Shown here piece after piece: positions 17,330 through 25,261 of a DNA stretch of 34,056 nt. Each line of letters begins with the position of its first letter. Position 1 is the first letter of the stretch. The notes beneath the pieces are model-generated. The model saw nothing but the letters and a program-made list of their open reading frames with translations, was not told the DNA's origin and searched no databases. Origin of the DNA: Dehalococcoidales bacterium (GTDB lineage: Bacteria > Chloroflexota > Dehalococcoidia > Dehalococcoidales > UBA3254); NCBI GenBank assembly GCA_016926695.1, contig JAFGOB010000097.1:1-34056 (forward strand). The letters are read 5' to 3'. Position numbers and translations under genes: made by a program.

Positions 17330-17357
17330 TATTCCTTTATAAGACCAGTCCGGGTTT

Positions 17358-18350
17358 TTAGGGATTCTCGCACCGGCTGTGATAGTTGGGCAGAAGGTTC
17401 CTGGGCACCTGCGTTATCAGCTCTTCGACAGTCCATCGCCCGTCGCCCTTAAGAATAGTCCTGCTGATCTCCGGGTCTTCATGGATGCCTACATAGTTGC
17501 CGCCGATGTTGAAAACCGTGCCGCTGATTCCCTCTGCCTTGTCCGAGGAGAGGTAGGCCATGATCGGGCCGAGGTCTTCCGGATCGGGCGTCATCTCAAA
17601 CATGGCCACATTCCGGCTGCTTCGATCAATGCCCTTTTCTCCCTGTTTGATGAACGTAAAGGCTGTCAGCTCGAAAGATGCCCTGGTCCTGGCCCAGGGA
17701 GAAAATGCATTGCACATCACTCCATAAGAGTAAAGCTCGTTGGCTACTCCGCGGGTAAGTCCTACCACACCTGCGTTGGCGGCTGCATAATGGGCGTGCG
17801 GCAGACCGTCTCCAGCCCAGGCCTTGGAGGTGCAGTTCAGTATGCGTCCCCATTTCTGCTTCATCATGTGAGGTACGGCATGGCGGATGGTATTGAAATA
17901 GGCCTTGGGTTTAAGACCGGCCACGTAGTCCCAGGTCTCCTCCGTGGTTTCCCATATTGGAGAGAAGCGGAATGTCCCCGCTACATTGATCAGGATGTCT
18001 ATCTTGCCGTAGGTATCAATGGCAAACTGGATCAACTGGGCGGCTACATCGAATTTCAGTATATCACCGAAAAAGGGGGTTGCTTCCCCTCCCTCATCTT
18101 TAATTTTCTGTGCGGTAGTACCAGCGTCCCCGGTATATTCCTTCTCCAGTTTGAATACCCATTCTCTTTGCTCGGGCGTTAATGCCTGAAGCTGTGCATC
18201 TTTAAGAATAGCCAGGCCTGTGGAACCGGGTTTGCGGTTATTGGTAATTACTTTTGCTCCTTCCCTGCCCAGACCGATGGCTATGCCTCTTCCGATTCCC
18301 TGGCCTGAACCGGTGACCACGGCCACTTTGCCCTTCAAGAGATCTCCCAT
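17358..18350 (-). CDS. SDR family protein lacking the catalytic lysine
   Basis: 330 residues. A classical SDR Rossmann N-terminus (VVTGSGQGIGRGIA, motif at 13-20) and NVAGTF near 122 indicate NAD(P) binding. The active-site region reads HAHYAAANAG, so Tyr188 is present but the lysine four residues later is Asn192 (codon AAC). A serine at about 175 remains. An unusual ~35-residue insertion (about 40-75, KLEKEYTGD) follows the second strand, and an extra C-terminal extension of about 40 residues follows NIGGNYVGIHEDP. Loss of YxxxK usually impairs hydride-transfer chemistry, so this may be a divergent or non-canonical SDR. The ribosome site AGGAGGG supports the start at 18350. Confidence 0.88.
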   Translation of the reverse strand: MGDLLKGKVAVVTGSGQGIGRGIAIGLGREGAKVITNNRKPGSTGLAILKDAQLQALTPEQREWVFKLEKEYTGDAGTTAQKIKDEGGEATPFFGDILKFDVAAQLIQFAIDTYGKIDILINVAGTFRFSPIWETTEETWDYVAGLKPKAYFNTIRHAVPHMMKQKWGRILNCTSKAWAGDGLPHAHYAAANAGVVGLTRGVANELYSYGVMCNAFSPWARTRASFELTAFTFIKQGEKGIDRSSRNVAMFEMTPDPEDLGPIMAYLSSDKAEGISGTVFNIGGNYVGIHEDPEISRTILKGDGRWTVEELITQVPRNLLPNYHSRCENP

Positions 18351-18503
18351 TTTTCCCTCCTAAATGCGGCAGAACGTCTCCTGCTGCTCAATTTATTCGT
18401 ATTCATGATTGGTAGTGTAGTGCTTCATAATTAGCTTGGTAGTAGCTTGAAGCTAAAAGCGCGCTTAACACTGTAAACTTAATTGACTTTCACTACAGTA
18501 GCA

Positions 18504-18533
18504 ATAGTATCTTATACCCTTATAAGATGTCAA
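18504..18533 (-). promoter_or_regulatory. Promoter with operator-like palindrome for the SDR at 17358-18350
   Basis: On the minus strand a perfect TTGACA (18528-18533) and TACTAT (18504-18509) are separated by 18 bp. The spacer is almost entirely the inverted repeat ATCTTATA-ccct-TATAAGAT (18509-18528), a classical repressor position. The leader to the SDR start would be about 145 bases. Promoter and operator are predictions. Confidence 0.45.
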
Positions 18534-18575
18534 TACAGGTATTGCGGAAATGGTGTCTGGCCGGCGCCGGAGAGG

Positions 18576-19793
18576 TCAGGCGTTTCTGAGGTTGCGCACG
18601 ATCTCCCTCCAGCCGGGGCGTTTCCCGTACATCAGCAGGTAGGTGCGGAAAATACGCACGGCAATAAAAAGCAGTCCGGCTCCGAAGAGAAGCATCACGG
18701 CGATACTGGCTGCCAGCTGCCATGCGGGAATATCCGTCAGTCCCAGCCTGAACATCACTACTACAGGGGCGGTTAGAGGGAAAATGGTTAATGCCACCCA
18801 TATGGGGCTGTTGGGAAAGAGCATCAGGGCCGAGGTGAACCAGAGGGGCGAGATCGCGATTAGCGTGTAAATCGAGGCCAGTTGCTGCCCTTCGCGGGCG
18901 GAGGGGCTGAGGGCGCCGGTAGCTGTTGAAAGAATGGCAAACAGGCCGAAGCCCAGGATAAAATAGACCAGCCCCAGCACCAAGAAGTTAGGTGGTATCT
19001 GTATACCGGTAAATACACCGCCGAAAACAGCCGTGGCAAGGGCCAACAGCAGAGGCAGGGAAACCAGCCAGACCACTACCTGCACCAGGCCTGCCGCGCC
19101 CAGTCCCAGTACCTTTCCCGACAGCAACTGGCGGGTGGAAACGGAGGATAAAATCACCTCTATCAGCCGGTTTTCCTTTTCTTCTCCCAGGCCCTGGATA
19201 AGGTAGGCGGAAGTAAATGAAAGAGACATTATCAGCAGGAAGGCAAAAATACCCGGAATAATAAGGTTGCCGAAACCTCCCTGTTCCGGGGCGATTTCTC
19301 CGGACGGAGTGAGTCTGGTGGTAATCATGTACAGCGGTGATTCAATCACTGAAATGGTCGAGGACGGTAATTTCCCTTCCAGAATATTGCTGGTCAAAAA
19401 TACCTTAACGGCGCCGATTACACTCTCCGGGGCCGCCGGCTGCTTTTCAAGCGTATAGCGGTTGATCAGCCCGGTTGAAGTGTAGTCGGCCGGGATCACA
19501 AAATATTCCTGTATATCACCCTCAACCATGGCTTTGAGGGCCTCATTCTGTGTGGGGAAGGCCCTGAATTGAATGTTGTTCTGGGTGGTAAAGCTGTCGA
19601 AACCTCCCTGTTCATCCACATAGCCTATATGGGTTAGTTCTGTAACGGCAGGACCGGTTACACTGGTAACGATAAGGGCGATAATAATAGCCAGCAGGGC
19701 TACAACAGGCAGGGAGAGCGTCATGATAATGAACCCCGGCCTCTTCAGTGTGATAGCCAGTTCGTGTTTAAATATCAGAAATGTCTTGTTCAT
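18576..19793 (-). CDS. ABC-2 type transporter permease (NatB-like)
   Basis: 405 residues. An N-terminal transmembrane helix follows a short cytoplasmic start (MNKTFLIFKHELAITLKR). A ~140-residue extracytoplasmic region comes next, then about five more membrane helices and a basic tail. This is the ABC2_membrane_3 layout of NatB/YhaP-type exporters, involved in drug, ion or peptide efflux; the substrate is not evident. The gene overlaps the upstream ATPase gene by 26 bp, so the two form a transporter pair. There is no clear strong ribosome site inside the overlap, and translation is probably coupled. It ends 226 bp before the SDR start. Confidence 0.88.
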   Translation of the reverse strand: MNKTFLIFKHELAITLKRPGFIIMTLSLPVVALLAIIIALIVTSVTGPAVTELTHIGYVDEQGGFDSFTTQNNIQFRAFPTQNEALKAMVEGDIQEYFVIPADYTSTGLINRYTLEKQPAAPESVIGAVKVFLTSNILEGKLPSSTISVIESPLYMITTRLTPSGEIAPEQGGFGNLIIPGIFAFLLIMSLSFTSAYLIQGLGEEKENRLIEVILSSVSTRQLLSGKVLGLGAAGLVQVVVWLVSLPLLLALATAVFGGVFTGIQIPPNFLVLGLVYFILGFGLFAILSTATGALSPSAREGQQLASIYTLIAISPLWFTSALMLFPNSPIWVALTIFPLTAPVVVMFRLGLTDIPAWQLAASIAVMLLFGAGLLFIAVRIFRTYLLMYGKRPGWREIVRNLRNA

Positions 19794-20682
19794 GCCTGTT
19801 TCCCGCTACTTTAAGGAATATTTCGTTTAGTGAAGGGGTGGCTATTTCAAAGCGATTTATTTGCAGGCCCCGGGAGTAAAGCTCAGCCAGGATCTGCCGG
19901 GGTGTCGTATTTTCATCCAGAGTGAGTTCTAAAAGCCCCTGTTGAGTGCGCCGGGAAGTTGTCCCGGGGAGGTCTACCGGCTGGCCTTCGATATCCAGGA
20001 TAACGGTGTTTTGCCTGTACCCGGCCTTTATTTCTCTCAGCCCCCCGTACAGGACGGCGCTGCCGTTGTCAACCATCAGAACACGGTCGCAAAGCTCTTC
20101 AACCTGGCTCATCTGGTGGGTGCTCAGGATCAGGGCATTGCCCTGGTTTCTCAGTTCCATCAACATGGATTTCAATAGCTCGGTGTTGACCGGATCGAGG
20201 CCGGAAAAAGGCTCGTCGAGAATGATCAACTGGGGCTTGTGCAGGATGGTCAGGATGAACTGGATAATCTGCCCCATGCCCTTGCTGAGCTCTTCAATCT
20301 TCTTGTTTTTACTACTCGACAGGCCTGTACGATCGAGATACTCATCAGACCTGGCAATGGCCGTTTTCCTGTCTACCCCTTTCAGAGAGGACAGGTAGAT
20401 CAATGAGTCTATTACCTTCATTTTACGGTAAAGCCCTCTTTCCTCGGGTAAATAGCCCAGCCTGTTCTTGGTACCTTCTCCCAGTTTTTGCCCCAGGATC
20501 GTAATAAACCCGGAATCCGGCTTGATAATATCCATCATCATACGGATGGTGGTGGTCTTGCCGGCGCCGTTAGGCCCGATCAAGCCGAATACCTCTCCCT
20601 GGTCCACTGAAAACAAGAGGTCTTTGACAGCCGCTTTTCCCGCGAAGGACTTGGCGATATGGTTTACTTCAACAGCCGGCAT
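19768..20682 (-). CDS. ABC transporter ATP-binding protein (NatA-like)
   Basis: 304-residue nucleotide-binding subunit for the permease encoded next. Walker A is GPNGAGKTT (36-44), the signature is ELSKGMGQ (131-138; LSKGM replaces LSGGQ), Walker B is LIILDEP (152-158) with the D-loop GLDP, and the switch histidine is H189 in STHQ. The C-terminal 80 residues resemble the DUF4162 domain of the YhaQ/NatA subfamily. It pairs with a single permease of the same operon. Start 20682 gives the normal N-terminus; the region to the divergent flavodoxin gene carries an inverted repeat that could regulate either gene. Confidence 0.93.
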   Translation of the reverse strand: MPAVEVNHIAKSFAGKAAVKDLLFSVDQGEVFGLIGPNGAGKTTTIRMMMDIIKPDSGFITILGQKLGEGTKNRLGYLPEERGLYRKMKVIDSLIYLSSLKGVDRKTAIARSDEYLDRTGLSSSKNKKIEELSKGMGQIIQFILTILHKPQLIILDEPFSGLDPVNTELLKSMLMELRNQGNALILSTHQMSQVEELCDRVLMVDNGSAVLYGGLREIKAGYRQNTVILDIEGQPVDLPGTTSRRTQQGLLELTLDENTTPRQILAELYSRGLQINRFEIATPSLNEIFLKVAGNRHEQDISDI

Positions 20683-20754
20683 CCCGTCGCTTTCTCCTCT
20701 CGATTTGCCCGGTAATCTGATAAAGATTGTTGGGAATTACCGTCATGGCTGATT

Positions 20755-20788
20755 TTTGATAATGGCGTTAATATGACTAATTATCAAA
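20755..20788. promoter_or_regulatory. Inverted repeat in the divergent ABC/flavodoxin intergenic region
   Basis: TTTGATAAT (20755-20763) and its complement (20780-20788) flank a 16-base spacer. The 9-bp arms sit between the divergent exporter and flavodoxin genes. Possible operator; binding factor unknown. Confidence 0.3.
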
Positions 20789-20814
20789 GAAAACAGACCA
20801 AATAGCAAGCCGTA

Positions 20815-20843
20815 TTGAGACCGCGGGTAATAAAGAGTATACT
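20815..20843 (+). promoter_or_regulatory. Sigma70-like promoter of the flavodoxin gene
   Basis: TTGAGA (20815-20820) and TATACT (20838-20843) with an optimal 17-bp spacer; each matches 5 of 6 bases. It lies 31 bases before the GTG start, with GGAGGT in between at 20863-20868. Confidence 0.6.
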
Positions 20844-20874
20844 GGGTAATCAAGAATAGAGCGGAGGTACTGCC

Positions 20875-21324
20875 GTGAGAGTATTAATTATCGTGGACTC
20901 GGTCTACGGAAATACCGAAAAAATCGCCGGGGCTATTGCCGGAGCGCTCACTCCAGCCCACGAGGTGAAGGTCGTGTCAACGGCCAGGGCAGATATACAG
21001 GAACTGTCCTCATATAACCTGGTTGTGGTCGGATCGCCCACCCAGGGGGGCAGGGCCTTGAAAAGCACCCAGGATTTTTTGTACAGGGTCCCCTCCGTCG
21101 CCCTGAAAAACGTCAGTGTAGCCGCTTTCGATACCAGAATAAAAACAGCCATCGTCAAAATTTTCGGATTCGCGGCAGGACGCATCGCCGATGTTCTCAA
21201 GTCCAAAGGTGGAACACTGGTTGCTCCTGCACAGGGATTCTTTGTCAAAGGGCGTGAAGGCCCTCTGCTGGACGGTGAGATAGAGCGCGCGGCTGCCTGG
21301 GCGGGTGAACTTATCAGGAAATAA
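20875..21324 (+). CDS. Flavodoxin family protein
   Basis: 149-residue FMN-binding electron carrier of the long-chain/flavodoxin fold. The N-terminal phosphate-binding loop reads DSVYGNTEKIA (8-18), and VVGSPTQGG at about 51-59 is the second FMN-contact strand. The middle VAAFDTRIKT and the later FFVKGREGPLLDGE suit family members. It probably replaces ferredoxin in low-potential electron transfer, useful in a Fe-S-rich anaerobe. The start is GTG at 20875, chosen because GGAGGT ends six bases before it. No partner gene is cotranscribed. It is divergent from the ABC exporter genes. Confidence 0.88.
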   Translation: MRVLIIVDSVYGNTEKIAGAIAGALTPAHEVKVVSTARADIQELSSYNLVVVGSPTQGGRALKSTQDFLYRVPSVALKNVSVAAFDTRIKTAIVKIFGFAAGRIADVLKSKGGTLVAPAQGFFVKGREGPLLDGEIERAAAWAGELIRK

Positions 21325-21346
21325 ACAGCTCTGTTTGCTTTTTTCT
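21323..21346 (+). terminator. Candidate intrinsic terminator after flavodoxin
   Basis: A short stem AAACAG/CTGTTT directly at the stop codon is followed by a T-rich run (CTTTTTTCTCTTT). The stem is short but the T-tract is good. Confidence 0.45.
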
Positions 21347-21538
21347 CTTTATGTCTTTATACTATTTTCACCCGTGAAAAAACATCATATAAGATGTTCT
21401 GATTGGAGAATGGGATTAAGTTTTTTTGCGGGACGGATTGTCCGGTCAACGTCGGGTTAAAAATCGATCAAATCCCGCAATAACAAGCATAGGAAGAGCT
21501 ATAATCAAAGATAAGTATTTTTAAAAGGAGAGAAGCAG

Positions 21539-22456
21539 ATGGCCTCAGAATATGAAAAATATGCTGTCAGGAAGCCTATATACGAGGCGGGACCGGGAGT
21601 AAAAAACCGCCAGAGTCCAACCATGACCTTCATGAGTGAAAAACAGGTCCCCGGAGTGCCCTATTACATCGAGCTGGGATGGATCTACGGTATACCAGAC
21701 CCTAACCCGCATATTCACCAGCACGTCCACGATTATGATGAGATTGTGCTGCACTGGGGCGGAAACCCGGATATTCCCCAGGTATTGGGAGGAGAAATCG
21801 AGTTTTACATCGGTGGCCAACCCATCACATTCAACACCACCACCGGCATTTATATACCCGCCGGGACCCCTCACGGGCCGCTTACCTGGAAAAAATTCGA
21901 TTTTCCCCATATCGAAATGGCCTTTATGCTGGGAACGGGCGATTCGAAAAAAGGGTGGGGCCAGAGCGGCATCAAGGACCCCAAGACCACTCTGCCCAAG
22001 AAGGATAAAAATTTTGATTACGAGCAGTACGTTATCCGCAGCCCCATGAGAGAGGCCGGAGAAAAGATTACCACCGGACGTCAGACTCCCACCATGACTT
22101 ACATGAGCAAGTCCCAGATCAACATCGCCAATTATTACCTCGAATTCGGCTGGATCTGGGATGTCCCCAATCCTCCGATTCCGGCCATGACTCATCCCAA
22201 ATACGACGAAATAGTATTACATATCGGGGGAGACCCCCAGAATCCTGAAGACCTGGGCGCTACCATGCAGTTCGGCATGGGAGACGACCTGTTGACCTTC
22301 GATACCTGCTTCGGAATGTGGATACCCAGGGGTACCAAACACGGACCGCTGATCTGGAAAGAGGTCAGGAAACCCCATATTGAGATGGCTATCATGCTGG
22401 AATGCGGCAATATCAAGGATGGCTGGGGCCAGGCCTTTGATAGGAGTAAGAAGTAA
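21539..22456 (+). CDS. Two-domain cupin protein (bicupin)
   Basis: 305 residues arranged as two copies of one module, about 28-140 and 180-300. Both copies begin with a conserved start (YAVRKPIYEAG in the first, YVIRSPMREAG in the second) and share TMTFMSEKQV or TMTYMSKSQI. Copy 1 has HVHDYDEIVLHWGG and ends with YIPAGTPHGPLTW. Copy 2 has THPKYDEIVLHIGG and ends with WIPRGTKHGPLIW. The His and Glu residues fit a metal-binding cupin, stronger in the first copy. Function unknown. The start has AAGGAGA upstream, and a TATAAT-like -10 lies at 21500-21505 without a matching -35. A second, single-domain cupin follows 16 bp later. Confidence 0.85.
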   Translation: MASEYEKYAVRKPIYEAGPGVKNRQSPTMTFMSEKQVPGVPYYIELGWIYGIPDPNPHIHQHVHDYDEIVLHWGGNPDIPQVLGGEIEFYIGGQPITFNTTTGIYIPAGTPHGPLTWKKFDFPHIEMAFMLGTGDSKKGWGQSGIKDPKTTLPKKDKNFDYEQYVIRSPMREAGEKITTGRQTPTMTYMSKSQINIANYYLEFGWIWDVPNPPIPAMTHPKYDEIVLHIGGDPQNPEDLGATMQFGMGDDLLTFDTCFGMWIPRGTKHGPLIWKEVRKPHIEMAIMLECGNIKDGWGQAFDRSKK

Positions 22457-22472
22457 GTATCGAGGGAAGCGA

Positions 22473-22901
22473 ATGGACAAATTCACACATGGAAAATACA
22501 TCGTAACCCAGCCCAAGAAAAACCTGGTCGTTCCCTCGTGGGGAGGAAACCTCTCCGCCGAGACCAGTACCCGCGTGATGTACCTGGACAGCGAGGTGAT
22601 AAAGGGGGCCTTCTACGTGGAATGCGTCTGGTTCTGGCCGACGGATAAGGAAGATAAAGCCAGTCCGGACCCTCATACTCACGATTATGATGAGGTGATT
22701 GGTTTTTTTGGCACGGACCCTACCAATCTGAACGACCTGGGAGCCGAAATCGAGTTGTATATCGACGGGGAGCGTAACCTGATGAACCAGACCTTCCTGG
22801 CCTTTATTCCTGCAGGCATTGTGCACTGTCCCCTGAACATTCTTAAAATTACCCGTCCGGTGTTTCACTTTGCCACGGGGCAGGGCAAGCAGTACGCCTG
22901 A
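22473..22901 (+). CDS. Single-domain cupin protein
   Basis: 142 residues, one cupin module of the same family as the preceding bicupin. The metal-site segment PHTHDYDEVIGFFG is followed by NDLGAEIELYIDGE and closed by AFIPAGIVHCPLNI. The start ATG at 22473 is selected because GAGGGAAG lies just before it; the open frame runs further upstream into the previous gene. Spacing of 16 bp from the bicupin makes cotranscription very likely. A perfect terminator hairpin follows directly. The metal ligands look intact (H, H, E and the late H). Possible roles are sugar, aromatic or small-ligand binding; no enzyme class can be named. Confidence 0.82.
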   Translation: MDKFTHGKYIVTQPKKNLVVPSWGGNLSAETSTRVMYLDSEVIKGAFYVECVWFWPTDKEDKASPDPHTHDYDEVIGFFGTDPTNLNDLGAEIELYIDGERNLMNQTFLAFIPAGIVHCPLNILKITRPVFHFATGQGKQYA

Positions 22902-22921
22902 TATTTTTTCAGTTATTCGTC

Positions 22922-22953
22922 ACGTATGGCGGCCTGATCAGGCCGCCATACGT
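22922..22953 (+). terminator. Perfect 32-bp palindromic terminator hairpin after the cupin pair
   Basis: A 14-bp perfect GC-rich stem with a TGATCA-centred loop, followed by a short T-rich tract (CTTTCTC). It ends the bicupin-cupin unit and, being a palindrome, may also stop transcription from the opposite strand. Confidence 0.6.
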
Positions 22954-23218
22954 CTTTCTCATTCTGTCATTACGAACGAGTCCGCAGGACGAGTGTAGTA
23001 AACTCTATCAGTGTACAACTGTTAAAAGCCGGTCAGCTACTGAATGAGTACTGAATTTTCTTTCCGGGTATCCGGTTACTGCTCTTTTTACAGACCATTC
23101 AGAGGAGTCCCCGATATCTCCTTTTCTTCATGACGGGGACGACGAAGGAATCTCTCTGTATCAAACCCATCCGTTAAAACTAAAGGTTCTCACGCCCCGA
23201 TTGGGAAAAAGGATGCAA
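22954..23218. other. Intergenic region with no recognised gene
   Basis: About 265 bp between convergent units. Short fragments (cattacgaacgagtccg, tgacggggacgacgaagg) look like debris of dispersed intergenic repeats. No promoter or gene is convincing. Confidence 0.5.
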
Positions 23219-23980
23219 TCAAGCCAGGAGCGCCTTTACCAACCGCTGCGGCAGGGTCTGGTCAGCGCCTCCGGCCATCAGGCATTCCTGTATGGAGCCG
23301 TATTCGTTTTTAAGAGAGGAAAGGAAAAACAACATGGAAGCCGGGTCGGCCTGCCAGAAATATTCCGGCAGATTTTCAGCTCCTGCCGGAGGAAAGGGGC
23401 CGCTTTCCAGCATGCCGCGCAGCACCTTCATGGGCCCGGCTGATAAGGCATAATCCTCGATGATTACCTGGTCCGGGACTCCCAGGATACTCAGCAGCAA
23501 TGCCGCGATAATGCCTGTCCGGTCTTTTCCTACCGCGCAGTGGAATACCAGCGGTAAATTTCCCTTTTCAGCGATGATCTCCAGCACATCCAGTATGCGT
23601 TTAAGGAAGCCTTCCCGGTGCATAAGGTCCAGGTAAAATTGTCCCATATTGGTAAATGTCGTGTAGCGTTGCTTGTCCGCTTCTCTGTCTCCACCGTCCT
23701 CCATCAGGGCTACGTTGAAATACCTGAATCCGGCCCGGTCTATCAGCCCGGGCTGTCTCTGTTCCAACTCTATACCGCTCCTCAGATCGATGATGGATCT
23801 CAGCCCGATATCTTTCTTCAATTTCGTTATATCATGGCCGGTTATACGGTTGAATTCAGCGCTGCGAAAAAGCCGCCTCCAGACTGTACTTTTTCCTTCA
23901 CCGGTGGAGTATCCTCCCAGATCGCGGAAATTGTAAACGGACTCAAAAATGATATATCTTGAATAGCCGGTTTCTTCCAT
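23219..23980 (-). CDS. Tyrosine-protein phosphatase (Y_phosphatase3 family)
   Basis: 253 residues with the FNFRDLGGYST-like start typical of bacterial protein tyrosine/lipid phosphatases (here VYNFRDLGGYSTGEGK, 16-30). The active-site P-loop is HCAVGKDRTG (147-156), with C148 as the nucleophile and R154 binding phosphate; a lysine and aspartate follow Gly as in the Y_phosphatase3/LipA group. An RSAEF motif at 39-43 and IDLRS at 64-68 also fit. No signal peptide, so it is cytosolic. Start ATG with AGAGGT nearby. It is followed upstream (73 bp) by the IclR gene on the same strand. Substrate unknown; these enzymes act on phosphotyrosine or phosphoinositides. Confidence 0.92.
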   Translation of the reverse strand: MEETGYSRYIIFESVYNFRDLGGYSTGEGKSTVWRRLFRSAEFNRITGHDITKLKKDIGLRSIIDLRSGIELEQRQPGLIDRAGFRYFNVALMEDGGDREADKQRYTTFTNMGQFYLDLMHREGFLKRILDVLEIIAEKGNLPLVFHCAVGKDRTGIIAALLLSILGVPDQVIIEDYALSAGPMKVLRGMLESGPFPPAGAENLPEYFWQADPASMLFFLSSLKNEYGSIQECLMAGGADQTLPQRLVKALLA

Positions 23981-24053
23981 GTGCGGTACCTCTTACTGGC
24001 AGTCTTCTAAACGGACTTTATATGAGTACAAGGTTATTCTATCATAAAGTGTT

Positions 24054-24800
24054 TTAACCTTTATACCCCAGATCGCGTGAAATTTTTAGTGCGCACTCCT
24101 TAACCGGTGAAATACATTCATCTATTCTTTCACGGGTAAGGCGGATAGTGGGTCCGAATATGCTTATTGCCCCTACAACTTTTCCTTCCGAGTTGAATAA
24201 GGCGGCGGCGACACCCCTTATTCCCAGGTAGCATTCTTCGTCATCGAAAGCTATACCCTTGTTTTTGACAGCCATAAGGTGTTTTTTCAGGTCATTGAGG
24301 TCGGTGATGGTATTGGGGGTATAACCTTCAAGCTTCCCGTTGAAATGCTTTTCCATATCCTGTTCGGGCCAGGTGGCGATAATGGCTTTACCCAGGCTGC
24401 TGGCGTGCATGACCAGCCTGTTGCCTTCCTCGGGCACGACCTTGAGCGGATGTTCGGCCAGGAACGGCTGGCAGAGGTATGGCCTCATTCCATCCCAGAC
24501 AGCCATCTGGACGGATTCGTTGAGCAACTGTCTCAAATGAATGAGATAGGGGGTGGCGACGGGTATGATGATATTGTTCATTTTTACGATGCCGCTGAAA
24601 TCCAGGAATTTTGTTCCCAGCGAATATTTTCCTCTCTTCCTGGTCTGTTTCAGATATCCGCATTCCACCAGTGTAGAAGCCATTCGCCTGACGGTGGTTT
24701 TATTCAGTCCGGAGACACTGACCATATCGTCCAGAGACATCTGTTCTGTATGGTCCAGAAATATATCCAGAATACTGAGTGCCCGTTTTATTACCTTCAT
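24054..24800 (-). CDS. IclR family transcriptional regulator
   Basis: About 248 residues. An N-terminal winged helix starts at KVIKRALSILDIF and includes LDDMVSVSGLNKTTVRRMASTL; the IclR effector domain follows, with the RLVMHASSLGKAI region and a GIRGVAAALFNSEGKVVGAISIFGP core. IclR proteins control catabolic genes such as acetate, aromatic and glyoxylate pathways, and bind small-molecule effectors. An in-frame ATG at 24869 adds 23 non-conserved residues and would place codons within a long inverted repeat, so the ATG at 24800 is preferred. GAAGGA is about ten bases upstream. The cupin and acyl-CoA genes of the window are candidate targets by proximity only. Confidence 0.9.
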   Translation of the reverse strand: MKVIKRALSILDIFLDHTEQMSLDDMVSVSGLNKTTVRRMASTLVECGYLKQTRKRGKYSLGTKFLDFSGIVKMNNIIIPVATPYLIHLRQLLNESVQMAVWDGMRPYLCQPFLAEHPLKVVPEEGNRLVMHASSLGKAIIATWPEQDMEKHFNGKLEGYTPNTITDLNDLKKHLMAVKNKGIAFDDEECYLGIRGVAAALFNSEGKVVGAISIFGPTIRLTRERIDECISPVKECALKISRDLGYKG

Positions 24801-24855
24801 AACAGGTGAATCCTTCAAGTTGCCGGATCCTGAAAAACAAAAAGGAATCCGGACT

Positions 24856-24957
24856 CCTTGATCCGCCATCTAATAGCCTCAAATAGGCATGTGGTTTCTG
24901 CACCAATTTGGTGAAAATATTCAGGCTCGATCAGCCTCGTCAGATGGCGGATCAAGG
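24856..24957. promoter_or_regulatory. Nested inverted repeats upstream of the IclR gene
   Basis: A perfect 16-bp inverted repeat (CCTTGATCCGCCATCT at 24856-24871 with its complement at 24942-24957) encloses the palindrome CACCAA-t-TTGGTG (24901-24913) and AGGCT-cgatc-AGCCT (24923-24937). The arrangement suggests an operator and looping region, possibly for autoregulation. Predicted only. Confidence 0.4.
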
Positions 24958-25261
24958 GACTGTCGATATCATGAAATCTCATATGGAAACAACGGCAAAG
25001 CCGGACCGCTCCCCGTTACATACCAGCAAGCTGACCTTATATTTTAATCATATAATAAAAGCCCGCGGGCAGGCTATATTGTTGCGGCAACCAGCGGTTG
25101 CCATGACCGATGGGAGAGAAGGAGGCGTCGGTATCTCGCATGACTTCAATTTTCATGCTTCGTGCTATATGCTTCAATTGTTTTTGCGTTTATATTAGTA
25201 TAGCGCTTTATAAACAGCTTTACAGTATTTTAAACTCAAAAACACACTAAAAATTGTATAC
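24958..25261. other. AT-rich non-coding region with palindrome
   Basis: No gene. The palindrome GGCAACC-agc-GGTTGCC at 25086-25102 matches 14181-14197. The remaining sequence is AT-rich and resembles the region after 18421 in style. Confidence 0.5.

Noticed and set aside
17379..18182. Plus-strand frame of 267 codons over the second SDR
   Set aside because: Antisense to a conserved SDR; no ribosome site or domain.
24801..24869. 23-residue N-terminal extension of the IclR regulator
   Set aside because: The extension is not typical of the family and covers an arm of an inverted repeat; the ATG at 24800 fits better. Not excluded.
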